46,181 nucleotides of DNA. Origin: Clostridia bacterium (GTDB lineage: Bacteria; Bacillota_A; Clostridia; Christensenellales; Aristaeellaceae). The stretch covers positions 1 to 46,181 of the forward strand of contig JAFRMB010000099.1 of NCBI GenBank assembly GCA_017430945.1, written 5' to 3'. Position numbers and translations under genes: made by a program. Positions 7,921 to 16,096 of this stretch are shown here, piece after piece (the stretch's first letter is position 1; each line of letters begins with the position of its first letter). The notes beneath the pieces were generated by a model. The model searched no databases, was not told the origin of the DNA, and saw only the letters and a list, made by a program, of their open reading frames with translations.

Positions 7921-8018
7921 GGGGATGCCTCCGAATTCTTTGCGGAATACAGAACGGCATCTATTATAGCATCGTACAGGCAGGATGACAAGCGCGCAAC
8001 ATAGAATAAAGCGGCCCT

Positions 8019-8076
8019 GGGGCTGTGAAACACAGCATTGGAATGATGCTTGAGCTTCACAGCCCCATTATTTTTC
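8019..8076. terminator. Long hairpin with T-rich tail
   Basis: GGGGCTGTGAA (8019-8029) pairs with TTCACAGCCCC (8056-8066); the loop can form an inner AGCATT/AATGATGCT stem, and ATTATTTTT follows on the plus strand. No plus-strand gene lies directly upstream, so it may be a mobile hairpin or insulator rather than a dedicated terminator. Confidence 0.5.
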
Positions 8077-8130
8077 GGCATGCTGAACAACATGTCAGAT
8101 GGACCGATCCCGTGAGATCTCGATTCTCGG

Positions 8131-8159
8131 TTGACAGTTGCCCCTCTTATTGGTAAAAT
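8131..8159 (+). promoter_or_regulatory. Promoter TTGACA-N17-TAAAAT with about 115-nt leader
   Basis: TTGACA at 8131-8136 and TAAAAT at 8154-8159 lead to a long 5' leader before the MgtC-like gene. Near its end, TAGCG-GATCAG and CTGATC-CCGCTA arms (about 8229-8266) can form a hairpin immediately ahead of the GGGAGG ribosome-binding site, which could control translation. Confidence 0.6.
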
Positions 8160-8281
8160 CATATACAGATCACAGGATGCTCTTTCCCGGTATACCAACA
8201 GAAGCCTAATGCGTTTTTACGATAACTTTAGCGGATCAGGCGCTTGCGCTGCGACTGATCCCGCTATCGGGAGGAATCTGA

Positions 8282-9001
8282 ATGTTCATCAACCTGGTAT
8301 CCGCGAATCCATTTTCTCCATTGGAACTGATCGTCAGGATCCTTGTTGCTGTAATGATCGGCTGCATCGTTGGAAGCGAGCGCGAGTATAAGAACCGTCC
8401 GGCGGGACTGCGCACATATGTGCTGGTCAGCCTTGGGGCCTGCACCATCGCTCTTATCGAATGCATCTTCATGAATGACGTGGAAAAACATGTCGGTATC
8501 CCGGTGACCATCAACTTCGGTCGCATGTCCGCGCAGGTCATAAGCGGGATCGGTTTTCTGGGCGCGGGTACGATTTTTATGTCGGAGCGAAAGATCGGCG
8601 GCCTCACCACGGCAGCCTCCCTGTGGAATATCGCATGTCTCGGTCTGGCGACAGGATATGGGTATTATTGGATGAGCATCATCGGTTGCGTGTTGGTTCT
8701 CGGTGTACTGCTGATGCTGCAAAAGATCATTCCCGTCAATTCGCTCAAGCGCGTCGAAGTTCGTTTTGTGAACCGGAAGGAGACCCTGGAATTCATCAAT
8801 CTGTACTTTGAAGAGTGTGGCATCGTGGTTTTGAATCTGGATTTCCACATTGAATCAACGGCGTACAAAGACAGCAACGACAGGAATGTATACACCAATA
8901 TCTACACGCTTCACCTGCCGCCCAAGGTGAACTATGTGGATGTCACCAACTATTTGGCTGCATATTCGAATATCCAGGTCGTCAGGGTCACGAATACCTG
9001 A
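8282..9001 (+). CDS. MgtC/SapB family membrane protein, 239 aa
   Basis: The N-terminal half has four membrane helices with the hallmark MgtC sequence RILVAVMIGCIVGSERE followed by RPAGLRTYVLVSLGACT, then GIGFLGAGTIF and GLTTAASLWN. The C-terminal half (from about residue 150) is a soluble ACT-like domain. Length is typical of the longer MgtC/SapB proteins. In other bacteria MgtC inhibits the F-type ATP synthase and supports growth in low magnesium or acid. GGGAGG lies just before the ATG. The gene stands alone with its own promoter and structured leader. Confidence 0.88.
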   Translation: MFINLVSANPFSPLELIVRILVAVMIGCIVGSEREYKNRPAGLRTYVLVSLGACTIALIECIFMNDVEKHVGIPVTINFGRMSAQVISGIGFLGAGTIFMSERKIGGLTTAASLWNIACLGLATGYGYYWMSIIGCVLVLGVLLMLQKIIPVNSLKRVEVRFVNRKETLEFINLYFEECGIVVLNLDFHIESTAYKDSNDRNVYTNIYTLHLPPKVNYVDVTNYLAAYSNIQVVRVTNT

Positions 9002-9021
9002 CGCCTGGGTGTCACATACCA

Positions 9022-10734
9022 TCACAGATCAAACACGAATCGATTGCGGTTGAAGCTGGCGGCGGTCACGTGAGATTTGGCTTTGTGTCGCGACATGATG
9101 TTGGCCACGAAATAAGCCCTCAATCCCGTGATCTCCGTGTCCGCATCTGTCAGGTCGATGATCTCGCCGTCGTCCCAAATGTAATACTCCACTGCATTCT
9201 CTGTCACGCGCAGCCAGCACTCGGCGGACACATTTTTGCTCCCGTTCTTCTCCCGGATCAGCATCAGCGTTTCCTCGGCGGTCAGCTCCACGCGATTCGA
9301 GACGCGTTTTGAAACGCCGTTTTCCCGCAGGAAGCCGTCCGCTTCAAGAACGAAGGCCGTGATGGCTTCCGGCTTCAGTTCAAGGTTCTTTTCCATGACC
9401 TTGTCGTGCACTTCATCCAAATAATACGGGAAGCCCGCCATGCCGTATTTCTTCCGTATAACGGCAAAGAGCACCAGCGCCGCAAGGTACGGTGAAACGG
9501 CAAAGCCAATAAACAACCCGTCGATGCCGATGAGGAGCATCATCGGGATGACGGTCGCCAAGGGGCAGAACAGCTGGACCAGCAGCATCTCCAGCATGGC
9601 GACGCCCAGTTTTCCCATGTTCAGATAATAAGAATTGGCCAGCGCAAGCATCGAAAGCATCGGACACCCTATTGCGTAGATGCGCAGACTGCGGGCGCTC
9701 AGCATGGCCAGGTTCGGGTCGTCGATGTCGAAGATCACCGGGATCACATCGGCAAAGATCATCAACAGCGCGCTGAAGATGAGTCCAAAGACCAGGTTCA
9801 CCCACATCGAATGCCGGGTCAGCCGCAACACGCCCTGGTTGTTCTGCGCGCCCCGATAGATCGGCAGGATGGGCCGCATGGCCTCTCCCGTGCCTTCGAA
9901 CACACTGGTGATCTCGATGGCCGAACACAGGATCGTCAGCATGGGCAGATAGTATTCCCCGAATCGAATGATGACCACCTTGGTGATCAGGAAAAACAGC
10001 ATGGGGAGAATGAAGAACATGGATGAATCGTTCCAGCTGATAAACAATATGCGCTTCATATCCGCCCAGCAGATGCGCAGACGCGGCCGCAGGCCATTGC
10101 GCTTATTGAACCAATGCAGGGCGAAGATCACCATGGCAACGAAGGTGCTGATCACCGTGCCGGCGCCGATGCCCGCAATGCCATAGCGCCGGCCGAGCCA
10201 GATGGATAAGCCGATGTTCAGCGCCGGCCGCGTGATGTCGGTCGTCATGCTGAGGAACTCGTCCCCGTCGATGGTGATCATGGTTTCGAGCAGATCGAAT
10301 ACCGGTGAGACCATGAGCTCGACCTTGAGAAACGTCATATAGGTCATGACGCACGAGCGCACCTCTCCGTGTATGCCCATGTAATCCAAATAGTAAGGAA
10401 GCAGCGCCGAAATGCCGATATACGTCAGAATGCCCGTGACAGCGCCCATGATCAAGCCCATGCCGAAGGTGCAGTCCGCATCCCGCTTCCTGAATTTGCC
10501 GATGTACTCTGAATAGAGCATGCCCGTGCCCACAGAGGAGAGGTTCTCCGTGAATACCGTGATCCCAAGGATCGGCGCGATCACGCTGAGAGCGGAAAGA
10601 CCCGTCACGCCGATGATCTGGCCGGTGACCGTCGTATCTGTCAGGGACAACAGGATCCCGATGACCATTTCCAAGGAAGATGCGATCAAAATAGAGTCGA
10701 ATTTGCGCACGCCCAGCGGTCGCTTTGCGGTCAT
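9022..10734 (-). CDS. MATE family exporter fused to an ATPase-fold domain, 570 aa
   Basis: Residues 1 to about 440 form a 12-helix MATE-type transporter (start MTAKRPLGVRKFDSILIASS, helices through FAVIRKKYG). A soluble tail of about 120 residues follows. The tail reads like a RsbW-type HATPase (anti-sigma) fold: ELTAEETLMLIREKN in place of the N-box, WDDGEIID in place of the G1 box, and a GLRAYFVANIMS helix followed by the strand NRNRFVFDL. The catalytic N-box Asn is not obvious, so ATP binding is uncertain. The gene overlaps the 3' end of the upstream MATE gene by 4 bp, so the two are co-transcribed and probably translationally coupled. Export of a cation or drug is the family role; regulation by the tail is inferred. 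Confidence 0.85.
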   Translation of the reverse strand: MTAKRPLGVRKFDSILIASSLEMVIGILLSLTDTTVTGQIIGVTGLSALSVIAPILGITVFTENLSSVGTGMLYSEYIGKFRKRDADCTFGMGLIMGAVTGILTYIGISALLPYYLDYMGIHGEVRSCVMTYMTFLKVELMVSPVFDLLETMITIDGDEFLSMTTDITRPALNIGLSIWLGRRYGIAGIGAGTVISTFVAMVIFALHWFNKRNGLRPRLRICWADMKRILFISWNDSSMFFILPMLFFLITKVVIIRFGEYYLPMLTILCSAIEITSVFEGTGEAMRPILPIYRGAQNNQGVLRLTRHSMWVNLVFGLIFSALLMIFADVIPVIFDIDDPNLAMLSARSLRIYAIGCPMLSMLALANSYYLNMGKLGVAMLEMLLVQLFCPLATVIPMMLLIGIDGLFIGFAVSPYLAALVLFAVIRKKYGMAGFPYYLDEVHDKVMEKNLELKPEAITAFVLEADGFLRENGVSKRVSNRVELTAEETLMLIREKNGSKNVSAECWLRVTENAVEYYIWDDGEIIDLTDADTEITGLRAYFVANIMSRHKAKSHVTAASFNRNRFVFDL

Positions 10735-12131
10735 ACCGTTTTCATCTCCCGGTCCTCAATTTTGGGGAAAACCATGTCCATCCAATCCCTCGGAAGGCGC
10801 TTGTTGTGGATGATCAACAGCGCGAAGTTGACCACCAGCGTGGACATCTCAGCAAGCGGATACGCGATCCAGATGCCGATAACGCCCATGGACAGGCCCA
10901 GCACCAGGCAGTACACCGTGATAAAGCCAAATACCTCGATGAAATAGTTCAGATGTACGTGTCGCAGCAACTCCTGGACTTCGTATACGCTGGTAAAGAT
11001 GTTGTTCGCAACGTAAAACGGCAGTCCGATACAGGTGCAGATGAGATAAAAGCAGGCGTGATGGGCGATCTCCGCCGTGTTCTCTCCATATTCCCCGATA
11101 AACAGGTCCACCATTTCGGGGTAGACGAAGGCCAGCACGATCGCGCCGACGATGGAGACGCTCAGGCAGGCGATCCAGGCACGCTTGAGCTCCTTGCGTA
11201 TCCTCAGGGCGTCGCGGCTGCCGACGGCCATGCCGATCCGATCCACCAGCAGTACGCACATCCCCACGACCAGGGCCTCTGCGACGCCGCCGATGTCCTC
11301 CTTCAGTTCGAACACCGACATGAAGTAATAGGGAAAGCGGTGCATCACGAACAGATAGACGATGTATTCATACGCCGCGTAGTAAACATACTCCAGGCCG
11401 CCCGGCAGCCCGACAGAGAAGATGCGCAGGAAACGCCTGAACGAGAAATCCCCGGGGACAAATCTGAAGTACGTTGAATGCCGGTGCTTGTAGAACAGCA
11501 TGAAGGCCACAGCGACCCAGTCGCCGATGATCCCGCAAAGCAGGTAACCGCGCATGGTCGGCCCGGTCAGCGTGACGGCTATCTGCCCCGCGATACTGAA
11601 CGCGGTGTTCAGCAGCGTCGCATAGAGCACACAGCGGCGGGTCTTTCGCTCCATGTAGAGCAGCACGGCAAGCAGATAGTTCAACGCGCTTCCGGGCATG
11701 CCGACGGCAAAGGCAAAGATCGCAAACGCGCAGGGGTCCATCAGGCTTGCATGCTCATCCGCGCCGATCAGTTCGGCAATGGGATATCTCAACAGCGCCA
11801 CGATCACCATCAGCACGAACAGGAACAGCATCTCTACGATCATGAGAGAAGTATAGTTCCTGGACGCTTCCTCCCGGTTGCCCTCGCCCAGGTCCTTTGC
11901 GCACACCGCCTGCGCGCCGATGGCAAATACCGCGACCGTCGCCGTGAGCAATGTGTCCACCGAGCCGGACAGGCCCAACACGGAGACTTCTTCCACCGAT
12001 AGAAAGTGGGTGCAAAAATAGTCGTTGATCAGGCCGATGATCATCGGGAAGATGGCGATCAGAACGATTATGTACAACAGCGACTCTCGCACTTGGGAGC
12101 TTTCGCCCCTCGTTTTCAAAGCTTGTTCCAC
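10731..12131 (-). CDS. MATE family exporter, 466 aa
   Basis: A 12-helix MATE/polysaccharide-type flippase superfamily protein without a soluble tail, with helices from ESLLYIIVLIAIFPMIIGL to LVVNFALLIIHN. I place the start at the GTG at 12131 because TGGAGG lies 6 bp before it and a promoter overlaps the more upstream ATG at 12206. Its last codons overlap the start of the MATE-ATPase-fold gene, so the two form an operon. Adjacent, dissimilar MATE genes may work as a pair or be a diverged duplication. Confidence 0.87.
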   Translation of the reverse strand: MEQALKTRGESSQVRESLLYIIVLIAIFPMIIGLINDYFCTHFLSVEEVSVLGLSGSVDTLLTATVAVFAIGAQAVCAKDLGEGNREEASRNYTSLMIVEMLFLFVLMVIVALLRYPIAELIGADEHASLMDPCAFAIFAFAVGMPGSALNYLLAVLLYMERKTRRCVLYATLLNTAFSIAGQIAVTLTGPTMRGYLLCGIIGDWVAVAFMLFYKHRHSTYFRFVPGDFSFRRFLRIFSVGLPGGLEYVYYAAYEYIVYLFVMHRFPYYFMSVFELKEDIGGVAEALVVGMCVLLVDRIGMAVGSRDALRIRKELKRAWIACLSVSIVGAIVLAFVYPEMVDLFIGEYGENTAEIAHHACFYLICTCIGLPFYVANNIFTSVYEVQELLRHVHLNYFIEVFGFITVYCLVLGLSMGVIGIWIAYPLAEMSTLVVNFALLIIHNKRLPRDWMDMVFPKIEDREMKTV

Positions 12132-12185
12132 GTATTGCCTCCAGCCGGACCATTTATTCAACCAAGGCCACGGTAGCAATGATGT

Positions 12186-12214
12186 ATTATACCACAAAAA
12201 GGACACATTTACAA
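12186..12214 (-). promoter_or_regulatory. Promoter TTGTAA-N17-TATAAT for the MATE operon
   Basis: On the minus strand TTGTAA (12214-12209) and TATAAT (12191-12186) are 17 bp apart, giving a transcript start near 12180, about 50 bp before the GTG at 12131. Confidence 0.7.
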
Positions 12215-12340
12215 TGCTTTGGCAGACATGGCAGACGAAGGAAGAGGAAGGGCCGGTCCTTTCGTCTTGACGATAAGACGGTCGAGAACCCAGCGGGACG
12301 GTCTTTCGTGTTCGTTCAGATCGCGAGCGTCTCTCTGCTC

Positions 12341-12369
12341 TTGCCTGATCTGCTTGAATGTGTTATCAT
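12341..12369 (+). promoter_or_regulatory. Promoter TTGCCT-N17-TATCAT for brnTA
   Basis: TTGCCT at 12341-12346 and TATCAT at 12364-12369 lie 21 bp before the brnT ATG. BrnT-BrnA complexes elsewhere repress their own promoter, so this is a likely autoregulated site. Confidence 0.55.
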
Positions 12370-12389
12370 AAATACAAGAGGTGAGTGGA

Positions 12390-12719
12390 ATGCCGGATCG
12401 CTATTATTCATACAGCGAATTCACCTTTGTGTGGGACGAAGATAAAAACACGAAGAACATCAAGAAGCACGGCATTTCATTTGCCATTGCCGCGCGGGTA
12501 TTTGAGGACGAATTGCGGCTGGAATATCCCGATCCTGAACACAGCCAGGACGAGGAGCGTTGGCGTACCATTGGATTGGTACACGATGTGCTGACGGTGG
12601 TGTATTGCGACCGGGAAAACCGCGATACTGGCGACACCGACATTCGTATTATTTCAGCACGACTGGCAACGAACCTTGAGCGCAACGCATACAATAACAA
12701 CATCATCGGTAGATATTGA
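12390..12719 (+). CDS. brnT: BrnT family toxin, 109 aa
   Basis: The family signature is clear: FTFVWDEDKNTKNIKKHGISF at the start, ARVFED, R-T-IGLV in the middle and RIISARLATNLERNAYNN at the end. BrnT is a RelE-fold ribosome-independent RNase that halts translation. ATG 12390 is chosen with AGAGGTGAG upstream; GTG 12381 is the in-frame alternative. Slightly longer than the usual 90-100 aa because of an insert (ENRDTGDTD) before the last strand. The partner antitoxin starts 20 bp downstream, the standard toxin-first order of this system. Confidence 0.9.
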   Translation: MPDRYYSYSEFTFVWDEDKNTKNIKKHGISFAIAARVFEDELRLEYPDPEHSQDEERWRTIGLVHDVLTVVYCDRENRDTGDTDIRIISARLATNLERNAYNNNIIGRY

Positions 12720-12739
12720 AGCGAAGGGAGGTCGTTACC

Positions 12740-12955
12740 GTGGGAAAGGAAATCACCTTTAAGCTAAAACCCGGAACGGCGCTGACGGAAGCGGAGATCG
12801 CCATGATCGAAGCGGCGCGAAGCCTGCCTGTGGAGCAGGACGAAGATAACCCTGAGATCGATCCTGTGGCCACGCCTGAACAATACGCCGCCCTGATGCA
12901 GGCGGTTGCCAGACGCAATCAGCGAATAAGCCGGATGCAGCAGGAGATGGGATGA
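12740..12955 (+). CDS. BrnA-like antitoxin, atypical and short, 71 aa
   Basis: The GTG at 12740 follows GGGAGG by 8 bp. The protein opens GKEITFKLKPGTALTEAEIAMIEAARSLP, then an acidic linker DEDNPEIDP and a basic C-terminus RRNQRISRMQQ. By position it should be the BrnT antitoxin. Classical BrnA ends in a ribbon-helix-helix DNA-binding domain with a residue pattern of the LRLD-VL--F type, which I do not see; here the likely DNA- or toxin-binding elements are rearranged. It may be a different, N-terminally binding antitoxin class. Confidence 0.7.
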   Translation: MGKEITFKLKPGTALTEAEIAMIEAARSLPVEQDEDNPEIDPVATPEQYAALMQAVARRNQRISRMQQEMG

Positions 12956-13393
12956 TCCCATCCGTACATTGGGACCAGTTCAGTAGAGCACATCGTTCAC
13001 ATCGATGGGACGCTCCGATACCGTGCTCGGATCCCGGATCCGACTGACGGCCTTTGGGTCCATCGCCTCTCCGAGCGCCCGATGTACGGGAGTTAGCAGG
13101 GCGGAGGCGTACTGCGCAGAGGCGCGTCGCAAGCGGTTGCGCGGAAAGTTTGGAAACCCGAAGGGTTTAAATCCGGCGCAGCCGGGCCAGATCCGGATCA
13201 TCGATCCGGATGCTGCGACGGAACGGCCACTGCGAAGTCGGACGAAGCAAGCCAAGCACTGCGGGACCACAGGTTCGGGTCCTGCTGCGACCGATCTCGG
13301 CCGAACCGAAAGGTCCGGTCCTTTTTATCCTCGAAGAACGCGATGTGCCCGTGTCTGCCTGCGGAGAAGGCCCGGACGATTCGGTGATGTAAT
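12956..13393. other. Gene-free stretch with palindromes
   Basis: No ORF has convincing start signals. ATCCGGAT repeats around CATCG (about 13193-13213) form an 8-bp palindrome, and a GAAA-capped hairpin near 13303-13320 is followed by CTTTTT, a likely terminator on the plus strand. A minus-strand frame (12980-13270) reads like decayed coding sequence (LTPVHRALGEAMDPKAVSRIRDP) but I cannot name it. Confidence 0.4.
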
Positions 13394-14143
13394 ATGAAAG
13401 ATGGCACAGAGATCAAGATCGCCAAGGCGGTCCGGGAGGTATTCGACCGCCGCTACCGGCGAAAAAAAGTGACGAGTCTGACCGTATCCATGGTGATTGC
13501 CGTTCTGGGGATCACTTCTTTCCTTTATGGGCTGCGCCTGGAGTCGATCCGCACGATCTTTCGCTGGTTGACGGTGGATGGAACGCTGTTTACGACGTTT
13601 GGCGCGATCGCATTCATCGTCGTCAACCTCGTGGAGATGCTGAGAGATACGGAGCTGACACAGGTGACGGTATACTACATCCGCCTGTCCTCGGCGGTGG
13701 CGGAATCCATCATCTTTGCCGTCGTGCTGGTCAGCCAGCTTCCGGTCTTCACGGAACATCTTCCCCTCTTTGACCGGTATGATTCCTTCGTGATGCATGT
13801 GCTGGTCCCGCTGCTGGGTATTCTGTCCTTCCTGATCAACGATTCTCCCATCGGCAGGCTGAGACCCATGAAGCGCTGGCATGGCACCTGGTTCGTTAGC
13901 TGCTATGCGGTGATCATCCTGACGCTGATCGGCACGGGTCTGCTGCCGTCCGAAGCCATCCCCTATCCCTTCCTCAACTATCGGGATAACGGCTGGGGCG
14001 TGTTTTTCGCCGCGTTCGTGTTCGTCTATGGCTGCGGCTATCTGATGGCGTGGGCGATATCCGAGGGAAACCGCACGCTCTCGTGGCTGTGGTTCAAGGG
14101 GATCGTTCAAAGCATCAGAAAAGACGCGGGCAAGGAGGGATAG
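13394..14143 (+). CDS. Pr6Pr-like membrane protein, 249 aa
   Basis: Six membrane segments are visible, starting with SLTVSMVIAVLGITSFLYGL. Positioned conserved features match the bacterial Pr6Pr family: a VDGTLFTTFGAIAFIVVN region, the HVLVPLLGILSFLI helix, a Trp-His pair (RWHGTWF) and YPFLNYRDNGWGV. The function of the family is unknown. The ribosome-binding site is weak. The next membrane protein starts 2 bp after its stop, so the two are co-transcribed. Confidence 0.7.
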   Translation: MKDGTEIKIAKAVREVFDRRYRRKKVTSLTVSMVIAVLGITSFLYGLRLESIRTIFRWLTVDGTLFTTFGAIAFIVVNLVEMLRDTELTQVTVYYIRLSSAVAESIIFAVVLVSQLPVFTEHLPLFDRYDSFVMHVLVPLLGILSFLINDSPIGRLRPMKRWHGTWFVSCYAVIILTLIGTGLLPSEAIPYPFLNYRDNGWGVFFAAFVFVYGCGYLMAWAISEGNRTLSWLWFKGIVQSIRKDAGKEG

Positions 14144-14145
14144 CC

Positions 14146-14955
14146 ATGTTTTCAACGGGACATCTGTTGTGGATCGGCATTTCTGCGGCTTTGATCGTCA
14201 CCGGGACGTTCGCGTGCTTTCGCATAAGGCCTGCGGAGGATCGTCTCCTGAAGATCTGCCTGGCCATAGGTCTCCTTTCGGAAGCGGTCAAGGTGTTCAG
14301 CGTCATTCGCATCCTGCCGATGGTGGATATCGCGGTGAACGGCGCGGCGTTGGATTATGTTTACGCCGGGCAGTATTCGCCGTACCTGGAGATGGCAGAC
14401 CTGCCGCTGGAGCTTTGCTCGCTGCAGATTGCATTCATGGCTGTGATGCTGCGCATCAGAAAACCGGGATTGAAGTCCCACATGCGGGCGTTGGTGTTCA
14501 TCACCGGCATGATCGGAGGCACGCTGGGCATCGTGCTGGCCGGGGTGACCGTGGACTATTCCACCGTGCGGGATTATTTCACCTCCCCGCGCATCTACCA
14601 GTATTTCCTGTATCATTCGATGGTCGTTACGCTCGGGCTTTACATGGGCTTCAGAGCGGACAGCGACGTATCTCTCCGCAGCTTCAAGGGAACGATTCTG
14701 GCGTTGTTGGCACTGGATGTGCCGACGTTTTACCTCAATTCCGTGTTCTCACAGCCGGTGTACATCGCCGGCAAACCGGAGGGTCTCCTCTACCGGACGA
14801 ATTTCTTTTCCTCCTATGTCAATCCCCTGGGCCTCGTACTGACGGAGCGCTGGCAGTGGCTTGCGTACCTCGCCGTTCGACTGGTCCTCGCCGCGGCACT
14901 GATCGCCTTCCTGCTCCTGTTGGCAGGACGCAGTCATGCCAACCGAACGTCATGA
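14146..14955 (+). CDS. YwaF/TMEM164-like integral membrane protein, 269 aa
   Basis: About seven membrane helices with the family-typical LPLELCSLQIAFMAVML segment (YwaF-like proteins have a conserved LPLHLC in this place), then HMRALVFITGMIGG and RIYQYFLYHSMVV. ATG 14146 follows GGAGGGATAGCC and comes 2 bp after the previous stop; longer upstream frames overlap that gene. TMEM164 in animals is a lipid acyltransferase; bacterial function is unproven. Here His of LPLHLC is Glu, which may affect any catalytic role. Confidence 0.72.
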   Translation: MFSTGHLLWIGISAALIVTGTFACFRIRPAEDRLLKICLAIGLLSEAVKVFSVIRILPMVDIAVNGAALDYVYAGQYSPYLEMADLPLELCSLQIAFMAVMLRIRKPGLKSHMRALVFITGMIGGTLGIVLAGVTVDYSTVRDYFTSPRIYQYFLYHSMVVTLGLYMGFRADSDVSLRSFKGTILALLALDVPTFYLNSVFSQPVYIAGKPEGLLYRTNFFSSYVNPLGLVLTERWQWLAYLAVRLVLAAALIAFLLLLAGRSHANRTS

Positions 14956-15391
14956 TCGACCACAAGCATTGCAGCTATAGCGGATGGATCCGAACGCCGT
15001 CGGCATCACTTCATGTCCCTTGCCGTCACTTCGACGCGGGGGGATCCGAAGATTCCACGTGTCGTATCCCATGCGAGGAGTCCGCTCGGATGACTCCCTC
15101 CGCCGACTCGGATCGATGTGAACGATCCGCCCGTCAGGCGCGGTAAATAAGAGATCTGTAGGACATTTCAGCCCTGCAGATCTCTGTCTCTATCGGATCG
15201 CCGTCCGGCATGATCCGCCCTGTCTTGCCGTTGCGATCCCGGAAGGGCCAAAGCAAACGCATCTCTGACCGGACACGACAGCCGGGTTCGCGGGACCGTC
15301 CGGCTCCTGCGTGCAGACGGGCGTCACGGGTCTGCGGAGATCCGCGCGGATGCCCCGGGCAGATCGATCTGTTTCACTCCGGGAAGCGCAT
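14956..15391. other. Gene-free stretch with one hairpin
   Basis: A 13-bp stem (AGAGATCTGTAGG at 15150-15162 with CCTGCAGATCTCT at 15173-15185) is the only structure I see; on the minus strand it is followed by TTATTT and can terminate the flavin reductase transcript. The remaining GC-rich sequence has no supported gene. Confidence 0.5.
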
Positions 15392-15970
15392 TTACCGTTG
15401 CTTCTTCATGAGCGCTGCACCGGCGTTCCAGGCCTTGCCGACCTTTTCACCGGTCACATAGTAATCGTTCCGGAACTGATCGAACATGATGGCGTTCAGC
15501 TTTTCAGGATCGACTTTGCCGTCTTCGCTGAGGACCGCTTCCTCGGCCTTCACGTTGACGATCCTGCCGACGACGCCGTCCACGTAGTCGGTATGGAGGA
15601 ACTCCAACAATTCGCATTCCATCGCCACCGGAAATTCCTCGATGATCGGCGCGTTGACCTTGTCGCTCCTGACGGCGTGATAGCCGGTACGCTCAAATTT
15701 GTCATCGATCCTGTTGCCGGAGGCGATGCCGAAGAAATCAGCCACATCCATGTGCGCTCTGTCGGCAAGCGCGACCGTAAAAGCACGGCTGGCTTTGATG
15801 TTGAGCCAGGTCCTCTTTCCTTCGCCGATGAAGAGGATGATCTTGTCATCATCGCAGATCTGTCCCCAGGCCACGTTCATGACGTTGACCTTTTCGTTCT
15901 CATCGTACGCGGCGACCATCAGCACCGGCATCGGATATACTGCCTGCACCAGTCCCAAATCTTTCTTCAT
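15392..15970 (-). CDS. Flavin reductase family protein, 192 aa
   Basis: An FMN-binding split-barrel protein of the flavin reductase-like type. The N-terminus MKKDLGLVQAVYPMPVLMVAAYDENEKVNVM with the PMPVL motif and the NVAWGQICDDDKIILFIGEGKRTWLNIKASRAFTV block is typical; DFFGIASGNRIDDKFE corresponds to the conserved cofactor-binding turn. ATG 15970 follows AAAGGAG by 8 bp, so the upstream ATG at 15997 is not used. It is divergent from a HxlR-type regulator with which it shares a palindromic promoter region. Confidence 0.88.
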   Translation of the reverse strand: MKKDLGLVQAVYPMPVLMVAAYDENEKVNVMNVAWGQICDDDKIILFIGEGKRTWLNIKASRAFTVALADRAHMDVADFFGIASGNRIDDKFERTGYHAVRSDKVNAPIIEEFPVAMECELLEFLHTDYVDGVVGRIVNVKAEEAVLSEDGKVDPEKLNAIMFDQFRNDYYVTGEKVGKAWNAGAALMKKQR

Positions 15971-15999
15971 CCCGGGATCTCCTTTCAAGGCAGGCACGA

Positions 16000-16054
16000 T
16001 TGACTTCCTGTCCTGCCGACACTATAATTATAGTCAACATATGGGTTTCTTCAA
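16000..16054. promoter_or_regulatory. Divergent face-to-face promoters in a 14-bp palindrome
   Basis: ACTATAATTATAGT at 16021-16034 is a perfect palindrome that contains a TATAAT for each strand. TTGACT (16000-16005) with 17-bp spacing serves the plus strand; TTGAAG (minus strand, 16054-16049) with 16-bp spacing serves the flavin reductase gene. The two polymerases would compete for one site. The dyad is a strong candidate operator for the HxlR-type protein encoded alongside. Confidence 0.75.
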
Positions 16055-16096
16055 GTACGCACATTCAGGTAATATGCTATCCCGGAGGTAAGTGTG

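Noticed and set aside
7252..8004. 250-aa ORF on the plus strand
   Set aside because: Antisense to the YczE-like gene; the composition (Gln, His, Arg-rich) is that of a shadow frame.
12980..13270. 96-aa minus-strand ORF in the brnTA downstream gap
   Set aside because: It reads like partly protein-like sequence, but has no ribosome-binding site and I cannot match it to a family; left as possible decayed sequence.
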